64,000 nucleotides of DNA from Labyrinthula sp. Ha (taxonomy: Eukaryota; Sar; Bigyra; Labyrinthulida; Labyrinthulaceae): positions 1,073,667 to 1,137,666 of the forward strand of contig JAALGZ010000015.1 of the NCBI GenBank assembly GCA_015227615.1, read 5' to 3'. Position 1 is the first letter of the stretch; each line of letters opens with the position of its first letter. Below, one piece after another: positions 55,701 through 64,000 of the stretch. The notes under the pieces are model-generated. The model searched no databases. It saw only the letters and a program-made list of their open reading frames with translations, and was not told where the DNA came from. The translations under genes and the position numbers were made by a program.

Positions 55701-57229
55701 TCTCCTCGTTTCTTTCTTTTTATACAAAATAAATATATTCTAACTTATTTTACTTTTGATACCTGGTAATTTTTTTGGTTGCATTTATGGGTAATTTCAT
55801 ATTGAAACTTCTTAGAAAATAGTAAGTGATAACAGTTTATTCAAGAGATACAAGCAGATTAAGCCAAGAAGTAAAGAACTTATAACATTCTTGAATTAAA
55901 GGTTAGTTAGCATCAATAGCGCTCCAAGTTAATATCAAGATGTACTTTCATGTTTCTTACATATATGTTTTTTATAAGATATGCAAAAGGTCATTAGCAT
56001 GTTCATTGTTGTTTTAGTTTCACAGACAATCACAAAAATCCCAGGAATATTCTTTTTCTTATAATATCATATCACATTTCTGTAGTATTTAGAGGACCAT
56101 CTTAAAATGTTCTAGTCATTGCATTGACATTCTCCAGTGCCTTCCTTCATTCTAACATTCAGCCATTAGTAATCTAACTAATAAGAAGAGCAGTAAATTT
56201 ATTTTAAACTTTAAACTCAACCCATACTCTTTTAAGCCATAGGTTAAGGTGTGTTTAGTAGATAAGCTAGAATTTTTTTCTATATCTCTTTCAACAGTAT
56301 ATTCAAATTAATCTTTATGGTCATTAAATCATAAAATTTTATTTTTAGTCGAGATTCCTCTGTAGAGAATCTTGGGAGCTTAATTAGAAATAAATACATA
56401 CTCTTCAAAACTATCTATTAGTAAACAATGAATATTCTCACCGATTTTTGACACAATTAATTTATCAAATTTAGTCATAAATTCAAGGGTGCCAATCAGC
56501 TGCTTTTCCTTTGGCTTTACTTAATTAAAAGTTCATTAACACATTATCTTATCCTCAATATAGAAGCAGTGATTCGGCTAGTTTAAAATTTGTTAAGCTA
56601 AACTCATAGCTAAGTTACTTTCCCTTCAAGTTGGGAATAACGAATAACAATGCAAATGCCTATAGTAGATATTAATCTGTTTTAATAAACTCTATCTTTC
56701 CTTGAATTAGTTTTTTATTGAAAGATAGTTTTGACCATTATCTATTTACAAATTATATTTTCAAATTCTACTTAGATATTTTGTAGTGTTTATTCTCTGA
56801 GTATGTTGTTTTGAGTATATATTGCTATATTTTATCACAACCAGTCAAGAATATATTGATTACAAATATTTCATGTTTTGTATTCAGTATATTAAACTAA
56901 TGAGCAACAATAAGATATTTGTTTTTTCCTTGAACTGCTTCCCTGATATTTGAATTCTTTTTATCTAAATATTAAGAAAAGGTAAAAACCATCAAATTTT
57001 CTCACCATAGAAAAAGATTCAATGCAATAGAAAATGTATTGCAAAAAAATTCAATAGATAGAAAAGTATTGGTTTTGTACAGTGCACTTTAATCTTTAAT
57101 TCTTTTAGCTTTTCATGAATTTTATGAATATTCTTACTGGTTAAATACTATTATTAGAGTATTGTAAAAAATAAACCTGAAATATTAACATAAGAGTAAA
57201 AAATTATCTCTTCCCACAAAAATATATAT
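55701..57229. other. Intergenic, no gene seen
   Basis: AT-rich DNA between two convergent LRR-like genes. No frame of note, no repeat recognised. Confidence 0.55.
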
Positions 57230-58201
57230 CTAAGCTAGCTTATAAATACAATGTTCACCAAAGCTTCCAGCCATCGTATCCCAGTTTTCTGGAGTAATCA
57301 ACGACACTCTATCAACAAAACTAAATTCGTGATTCTCTAGATAGTCCAAGTTCTTGAAAATAATTTTGGAATCCTTTATTATATTATTCTCCATCTTAAT
57401 TGCTGAATCAAAGAGATATTTTACTCCAACTCTAAAATAGTGAAAAGTCCAACTACTGAATTCCCATTTTATTCCATTATTTTTTCTTAATAATTGAGAT
57501 GTTATAAATATTTCAATATTACCATAGACTTCAATTCTAACTTCTTTAAGTAAACCAATTCCACACAGTTGTTGAACGAGCAAAAAGGTTTGAGAAACAA
57601 CTCCTTCATCAACATCAAGACAACTAATAGATAATATTCGCAAATTTGAAATATCGTCCTTGGTAGCTAAGTTTTTAAAAAAATGACTGGTCAGTGTACA
57701 TAAAGGATACTGAAGCTCCTTAACTTGGTGAAACAAACGAAGGAGTTTCTTCTCTTGAACAGTTCTTATTTCAGGACCAGTCGTACTTGGGCACTTCAAA
57801 ACTCTTAAATTCTTTTGACAAATTAGTGGATGAAACAGTGGTCTTGCATCACTAAACGAATAATTGGCTAAGAATATAAATTCTTCTATTCCTTTGAGTT
57901 CTTCAGAGAATACTTCCAAGAGTTGTGATAGTTTGTTATAATCAATAAAACAATGGTCGAGAGTTAGTGATTTGAACCTTAGTTTTTTCACTCTTGGTTT
58001 AATTATTGAAATATCATGGCTAGTAATAGAATTTGTAATACTTGAAAGGCAAAGTTTAGTTGCCGTAAACTTTTCTATTCCGCGAATTTGGCTTTTTAGA
58101 GGAGGTGTGCGAGTACAACCCCCACCTAGAAGTTGTATAATCTGAAGAGAATCATATGTTTGGTACATATTAATAACATAAGGAAGAATAGATGCATACA
58201 T
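57230..58201 (-). CDS. LRR-like protein, 323 aa, paralogue of the 54.7-kb gene
   Basis: An intact frame from ATG (MYASILPYVINMYQ) to TAG. It has leucine/isoleucine-rich repeats with the same order as the truncated copy: VKKLRFKSLTLDHCFID, LKGIEEFIFLANYS, NLRVLKCPST, LFHQVKELQYPLCTLTSHFF, LRILSISCLDVDEGVV, LKEVRIEVYGNIEIFITSQL. No F-box, kinase or transmembrane segment was recognised. A short frame upstream on the same strand (58,212-58,394, ending NRKTNSIS) may be a further exon, but no clean splice pair joins them. Being near a repeat-rich region with a broken paralogue suggests a recently expanding family. Confidence 0.75.
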   Translation of the reverse strand: MYASILPYVINMYQTYDSLQIIQLLGGGCTRTPPLKSQIRGIEKFTATKLCLSSITNSITSHDISIIKPRVKKLRFKSLTLDHCFIDYNKLSQLLEVFSEELKGIEEFIFLANYSFSDARPLFHPLICQKNLRVLKCPSTTGPEIRTVQEKKLLRLFHQVKELQYPLCTLTSHFFKNLATKDDISNLRILSISCLDVDEGVVSQTFLLVQQLCGIGLLKEVRIEVYGNIEIFITSQLLRKNNGIKWEFSSWTFHYFRVGVKYLFDSAIKMENNIIKDSKIIFKNLDYLENHEFSFVDRVSLITPENWDTMAGSFGEHCIYKLA

Positions 58202-59923
58202 ATGTCTTTTTTTAACTTATAGAATTTGTTTTTCTATTTATTCTTTGTCTCTTTTGATTGAAAATATTATTAATTATGGGTATTTTTTTAACTATGGTCT
58301 TGAAATAAGTCTTGACTAAATTAGACATTCTAATTGGAACAATTTTACTGGAACAAAAAAGAATTCTTTCATAGAACATTTTGTAAACACACATATTTTG
58401 GGAATTGGAGAAAATATAAAACTAAAAGCTCTTAGAAACTTAATATCCCAAATAAATTAAAGCTTATAACTGGGTAATGGTCATTGCTTCTAATATAAAT
58501 AGTTTTTGCAAAACTTTGTAAAGAACAGGTGGTCCATTGTGTTGCTCAATCAATTAATAGAGCTGGCTAGCCTGTTTAGGTGAAAAACCCTGAAAACAAA
58601 AACCCTAGATAACAATTTCTTAAAAACCCCCGTCCCTAATTCAGATGAATATTTTCTTGAAAATTTACTATATATTCTTACTTAATTCAACAATTTTTTC
58701 CCAGAATACATTACTCATTTGCCTCGATGTTTTCAATGAGTTATCAACGGTTGGAGAAGTAAATTATATACATGTAACAATAAAGAATGCTAAATTCCTT
58801 GTTCATTTATTCAAAAAATCTATCTATTCTGTAGAAAGCGATTGAAGATATTTTATAGGAAAAAGACCAATTTCTGACAGGTTTGTTGTACTAGTGAAAT
58901 ACTACATTGAAGAACCTGTGACTTAAAGAGATGAAGTAGAAAACAATAAAAATTTGGCCTGATGCACACTCACGCGAAACTGTTGTGTAATATATATGTG
59001 ACCGAATCTCTTCTCAAGATACAATTAAAGGGAAAATAGGAATAGTGAAAGTCAGGTATTCTTGTAGTTATAGCTAAGAACGGGTGATCTGATTCTCTTT
59101 ATGTTAAGAATAAACATGGCCTAAAATACTCTTCTTAAATTGAACTTTATATCAAGCACGTTGTTAATAATACATCAATTCTCGCGAAACAATGCTTCAA
59201 TACTCGAATATTGCTTAAATTCATTTATAGTAATTGCTTTTTTCTTTTAGATACTCATTTAATAATAATACTCTGCTCACACCGTTAACCACAGCATCAT
59301 ACTACGCAACACTCCTATCCAATGTTACAAGGAAAAAACAATTCGGACACAGCAATTGTACTTATTCTTGACATCTCAACACTAATAATAAATAGTCCAC
59401 GAAACGCCCTTCACAATAAAGTCTCTTCAGGGTTACAGGGTTGACGAATAAACTGAAGATAGTAAAACTGGGTGAGTTTTAGTCTTTGTTGCCAAAATAA
59501 CTGATAGCTTCTAATACATCTACTTAATAATGTTCTGATACCTATTTAAGAGCATACACAAATCTAAATCTCCGCTCTAGTTTCTACCATTATTTCCTTA
59601 TCCGCTTCCTTTTCCCCCTCCGGAGTTTATACTGCTTTTTTGTATAGAGGATATGTACTGAAACAAAGTAGGTAAAACATTTCAGAATCTAGAGCAGAAA
59701 ACATGCAAGGGAAATGGAAGGGATGGATAAACCCACATAAATATATTAATAACCCCCTTCTTGTCATCTACTGCAACTGCAGAATAATTTAGAGGTGTAC
59801 TTGCTACTAGTAAAGCTAAAAAACTTAACAGGCCACCGAAAAAACAAGAACACAAGAAGCAAATAAAATTAGTTCCACTGAAAGTATTTGTAGAAACCAA
59901 AGAGCGCCCAGCAATAAAGAAGC
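58202..59923. other. Intergenic, no gene seen
   Basis: AT-rich; contains the possible extra LRR exon at 58,212-58,394 and otherwise only short frames. The minus frame at 59,682-59,927 overlaps the tail of the pseudogene next to it and has only generic hydrophobic stretches. Confidence 0.45.
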
Positions 59924-61490
59924 TCAATAAAAAACAAGGCCATGTACAAATATAGCTTTTGCACTCTTTAATATTTCCTTATCGGCCTCATCATCTCGGC
60001 AAGCTTCATTTAACTGTAGATAAACAAAATCTATAACTTACAACCTTGCTCTAAGTATCATTTGTTGTATAGTCAACACATTCTGAAAAGCTCCATTCAG
60101 AAACAAAGCAGAGAATAATTGTGGACACTCTGACATAGAGAGGTCAGCAAAGAAACAGGCAGTATAAAGTTCTTCTAATTGACTAAGCAACTCTGCTGCG
60201 GGATTACCAGCACTCCTTGCTAAATTTGCAGAATAGTCAAGAAATTCTACATAGTTGCAAGCTGGATCATGAGTACTACCAGTTATGGTGCTAACAATGT
60301 TACACGGAAGGTAATTGTCCCCCATATTCTCTGAAAGCGACTGACTCAACAAACCGGATAATAGGGACAACATCATAGACATTTTTGCGAGTCTTCCAGT
60401 AAGGCTAATTAAGGTAAAGTATATAGTATCAAGCAAGCTTAATTCTTCCCTATATGCAGAGAGATCTTCAACTAGTGATCGCGTAACAATTGATCCTATG
60501 AATGCAAGATATGTAGCGCTGGAGTTATAACTTGAAACCAATGAACAAATACCCTCTTCCTAAATAGTAGGAACACCGCTAAATTGTTCTCTATCAACAA
60601 CCTCCAAAGCACCACTAAATTTTACGAATAAACATTCTTGAACCGTAAGAGCTTCATATCCATATCCGAACGGAAGTGCAGTGTACACCATTTGAACAGA
60701 AGAAAGGTGAAGAAACGTGTTTGGTCCAAAGATTAGGCAAGTGTATTCAGAATTAGTTAGTACCTCTTCTAACTTCTCAGTATCATTAAAATTTGAAAAA
60801 GTACTCGAAGAAGGTGTACAGAAATTATTCCCTACAACTTTTATAGCAGCATCTCCAATAAATGTAAATAAAAGGGTTCCAACTGGTGATGTTTTTGGGG
60901 TTATTATTCTAGTGCTAACATCAGGAACAACTTCAACGAGATTTGCTTCTGCCGAATGACCATAGATTAACTGAGGAAGTGCATGCAAGGAGGATTGCAC
61001 CTGCGAAAATACTTCTGTCGCGGCTTCATTTACATCTTCTAAGTACTGACTGTATGAGTCAAATTCCATTTCATCAACTGGTTCTAACGCTGGTCCAAGA
61101 AGCGCAGAAGCGGTAGATGCTAAGTCTCCGCGGCCGGATAAGCTCTCATTTGATAGAGAAAAAATACCAACATCTAGGCTAGAATGAACAGCAAATAGAA
61201 GAGGGAATCTAATTATACCACCTTTCTTCTCAGCAGGTAGACCATTCTCTTCTAATTGCGCTTGATTTAAGTTAACTGGACCATAAGCTGTTGTGAAAAC
61301 TCCAAGCATGGCAATAACTTTTTTCCTTTACCTTTTCATATTCATATGATGCAACTCCTAGATCATTAGTTGCTAACTTTGCCACTACTTAATCCTCGGA
61401 CACAGCTTGAGCAATTCCAAGGGTAAATACCGTCAAGGATATAACAACAGCCACAGCAGCTGCATAATAATACTTCAATTGTTTGTTCAT
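59924..61490 (-). pseudogene. Probable secreted-protein pseudogene
   Basis: The minus strand starts with a clear signal peptide: MNKQLKYYYAAAVAVVISLT, then VFTLGIAQAVSED. An in-frame TAA follows (61,389-61,391). A one-base deficit in an A run near 61,340 separates SYEYEK from GKGKKVIAMLGVFTTAYG. A 250-codon block ends at an in-frame TAG (60,560-60,562), and the same frame continues for another 167 codons. Near its end a GTAAGT...CTACAG intron of 28 nt (60,014-60,041) is plausible and would give the ending MILRARF and TAA at 60,010. The protein is Ser/Ala/Leu-rich with no domain I recognise. Several lesions make a pseudogene most likely; sequencing errors in homopolymers or unplaced introns could explain some. 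Confidence 0.6.
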
Positions 61491-61815
61491 ATAGGTTTTG
61501 GCTTGATTGTTCCATATGTTCTTATTGTGTTTGAAATTGAGAAAAGCACCCCAACAGCTGAGAATTTCTCTTCATTTTCTCTAACGGGAACATCTATTGC
61601 GAATTTAATAAAATTTTCGATACAGTCAGAATTTATTCTTTGTTGAATATTCTTCAAGAACCACTCAACGGATAAATTTCAGTTTAATTGTAATTAAAAA
61701 AAATTGTTTTATGAAAATGTTCCAGCACTTGTCCGTTTAACGTTGGGATAGGTTCCTGCAGAAAAAAAACGAATAAGTTCTTTTTTTACTCCAGAATAGG
61801 ATTCTCCTCAATACC
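61491..61815. other. Intergenic between pseudogene and MULE copy R2
   Basis: No gene; it includes the presumed promoter of the secreted-protein pseudogene and two AACGG/CGTTTAACG motifs (61,668 and 61,735). Confidence 0.4.
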
Positions 61816-64000
61816 ATTGGCCAAAATTTTAATCGCCAAAAAAATTATTAAAAAATAAATCAACAAAATTCAAAATGGATAATCCAAATCATGATAGTTA
61901 CATCACAAAAGACACCGAAAGACCCAGTTATCAAGAAAAAACATTTCAAGATGATATTAAAAGACAAAGGGAAGGTTTAAGGATGGTTATGCTATCGCTT
62001 TCAATAAAAGAATCATATGATTCTTAAAGAGCGAACAAACACAGAGTCAAAATCAAGCTGCAGATATTATGAACAAGATTATATGAAAGATAACACGAAC
62101 GAAAGACTAAAGGTACATTTTTTTGTATTTAGCTGCTTCTACTCAGAGGACTGTTATTTTATGTGTTCAAAGAAGCATCAGAAAGATTTGTTTCTTGGAT
62201 GTAGATGAGCTGCATGGAATAGGATTGAAGAAAGAAAGTTTTTATTCAACTGGTTGGGACGTTGGGCATAAGCTTTATTCTGGATAAACTCTTTTCCCTA
62301 TTCCAGAAAACCCTTGAAGAATTATGTGTTTAAAAAAAAAAAACAAAAATGAAAATTTTAAGATTCAAGAATTTAATTCTTAAAAAGTAGTTCAAAAAAA
62401 CTAAAAGGATCAGGGTTCAAGGTTCAATGTCTATATATTAATAAAAAAAGGGAACGGTTTCAAGGATCAGATAGATTGAATAGTAATGAAAATGCAGTTG
62501 AGAGCCCAATTCTCTTCTGCATGGTTGGGTAGTAGTGTTCAGCTTATATTCAAAGAAAAAAGTCAAGGTTCGGATTTGTATTCAAGGTTCTTGGAGCAAG
62601 ATTAATATTCAAAAAAGGGAGGGAGTTTGGGTTCAAGGATTTGTATTCAAAGATCAAGATTTATGTTCAAGAAAAGTAAAGTGTTCAAGGATTTATTCTT
62701 AGAGAAACATTTCAAAAAAAGGAAAGGGTTAAACAATGAATTACTTTTTTTACTCATCTGTGAGAAAAGTGGTCTGTGAGAAGCCCAGAGGCAAAGCGAC
62801 GTTTTCTCCGTTCCCCTTCCTTCCTTTGATCCTCTTCCTTTGTGACTCAAACATAATCCCACTTTCTTCAGAAACCTCATCCACATCCCCAAAGTCTCCA
62901 TCTGGGTTCTCCCTTAGTGCAGCGGTCATCTTGAAGCCTGCTGCATAGCTTTTCTTCCAGCTCTCGTTGCTGCTTTTCGCCTCTTTACAGAGCGCTTTGC
63001 ATGCAGTGAGGAGCTTGGAATATTTAGCTTCCGGCTTTATTGGGATGTAAGCTGTGTTCACAGGTGGAGCTCTCACCTTGAACTCAATACACCCACGTGG
63101 GCCATCGACTTCTCGCCCCATTTCCCTTAATGCTTGCTTGAACAGAGGATGCTCCTGATACCTCCACCTCTCTGGAAGATGATCTATGCACATGTATTGG
63201 ATCCTTTTACGATCACTATACCGTGCATAGTGACGACATAGAAAATAAAGATTGGTCCATGTTTCACAAGTACATAGTTGAAGTTTTACCCCTTCCCTTT
63301 CAACAACCTCGAACACATGATTCATCCTTATTCTCATGTTTGAATCACTGACAATGGACTTTCTTGAACTCAACTCTTCAACAATCCAGCACGCTCCAAT
63401 CAACTTCAACTCTTTTGTGAACATTTCATCAGCTTCCTTTGAAAAATCTTTATCCTCCCTAATCAAAAACCTTAATTTTTTTCAAAGTTGTCTCCATGTA
63501 CTTATCCACATTATTCTCGTGGTAAGTCACAACCTCATCAAGTGTCCATGTTTTAAGAGAACTTTTTAAAGAACCATGCCCTTTAATTGCTGAGTGAAAT
63601 GATTCAACACTCTGAGTAGCGCTGTGAGAGAACGTTGGAAGTTTTCTCGTCATCTCCCAACACACTTTGTTTTTTTTCATAATTTTTTCTAGGGCAAGAT
63701 GCTGCGGTTCTTCAGGATATTCAACTAACATGTTTTCAATAAGCTGATCAAGATTTTTCTCTTCTGAAAAGATTCCAGTGAGAACATCCCCCAAGCTGCT
63801 TGTAAATTTTATTTTTTTTCATCCCTTTTAGGCCAGATGTTGATGAGTTCAAGTTCGCAAGAAAGTGTTTCCTGCAAAGAACGTGAGGCGCCCCCACTTT
63901 CTCAACAGCTGCTTCCAGTGCTTTACTCCCATCGGTCATGATGACTTTCGCATCCTGAAGACCCAGAAGTTTCAGTCCTTTCACAACATCTTTACTGGAC
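61816..64000 (-). mobile_element. MULE copy R2, cut by window end
   Basis: The 3' end is at ATTGGCCAAAATTTTAATCG (61,816), matching the ends of L and R1. From 62,024 to about 63,239 it is nearly identical to copy L (4319 down to 3112); outside that tract it is clearly diverged. The flank before 61,816 does not match the flank of L, so the near-identity is confined to the inside of the element. The 5' half runs off the window. Confidence 0.72.
62750..64000 (-). pseudogene. MULE transposase pseudogene (copy R2, partial)
   Basis: Frames 63,984-63,748, 63,794-63,459 and 63,466-62,750 cover the MULE core (VIMTDGSKALEAAVEKVGAP, VLCRKHFLANL), the linker VESFHSAIKGHGSLK and LKTWTLDEVVTYHENNVDKY, the SWIM finger (CTCETWTNLYFLCRH) and the basic C-terminus ending FSQTTFLTDE. 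Two codons that are stops in L and R1 are CAG and TGG here, so this copy is closer to the active ancestor, but frame changes near 63,460 and 63,770 still break it. Confidence 0.82.

Noticed and set aside
14839-58201. UGA reassigned to tryptophan
   Set aside because: Long genes with many Trp use only TGG and have no in-frame TGA. The lack of TGA stops alone is weak evidence.
59924-61490. TAA/TAG as sense codons (ciliate-like code) in this gene
   Set aside because: TAA and TAG end all intact genes in the window, and this gene also has a one-base frame break.
1-64000. tRNA, rRNA, CRISPR arrays or telomere repeats
   Set aside because: No cloverleaf with a GTTCRA-type arm, no regular spaced repeats and no terminal short tandem repeats were seen by eye; a tRNAscan or Infernal run would be decisive.

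Overview
This is a nuclear DNA window from an unidentified, AT-rich unicellular eukaryote. The evidence is eukaryote-only genes (20S proteasome beta2, a CDK9/12-type kinase with an RS tail, RAD54, the SDHAF4 assembly factor), GT-AG spliceosomal introns, and Mutator-like (MULE) transposon copies. The introns I can place from protein conservation are tiny (27, 27, 30, 31 and 32 nt). The standard genetic code fits every intact gene, yet all 13 intact ends are TAA or TAG and none is TGA. I cannot name the lineage.

Layout. Bases 1-4528 hold the end of an LRR-like gene (minus strand), a shared flank and a dead MULE (copy L). Bases 4.5-14.8 kb are almost gene-free apart from a decayed ROCO (Roc-COR GTPase) relic at 10.0-11.3 kb. 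A single-exon gene for a 1164-residue SRPBCC-like plus flavin-oxidoreductase fusion lies at 14.8-18.3 kb. A 9-kb gene desert follows, containing a 239-bp inverted-repeat element. A compact gene island at 27.4-31.6 kb holds a Caf16-type ABC protein, an 847-aa orphan and a C-terminal Cys-cluster/CaaX protein. After another desert come proteasome beta2 and SDHAF4 (35.4-36.7 kb). A second dense island at 40.0-50.9 kb holds a small histone-fold-like protein, a DUF2177-like membrane protein, a basic 467-aa orphan, the CDK, RAD54 and a 1183-aa coiled-coil protein. From 51.2 kb to the end the window is repeat-rich: MULE copy R1 (inverted relative to L), an LRR-like pseudogene, an intact LRR-like paralogue, a probable secreted-protein pseudogene, and MULE copy R2, cut by the window end.

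The most striking structure is the repeat system. Bases 1-3105 and about 52,215-55,320 form an inverted duplication whose arms lie about 48 kb apart and share the same dead stop codons. Copy L is a mosaic: most of its 5' half matches R1, a 564-bp block (1671-2234) does not, and 3112-4319 is nearly identical to R2. The switches are sharp to within a few bases, as expected for gene conversion or ectopic recombination between dispersed dead transposons.

Functionally, the intact genes are housekeeping: proteolysis, complex II assembly, transcription kinase, recombination repair and an ABC ATPase. Several lineage-specific proteins sit among them. Short gaps, convergent stop overlaps and divergent promoters of 116-137 bp mark the islands, in contrast with the deserts.
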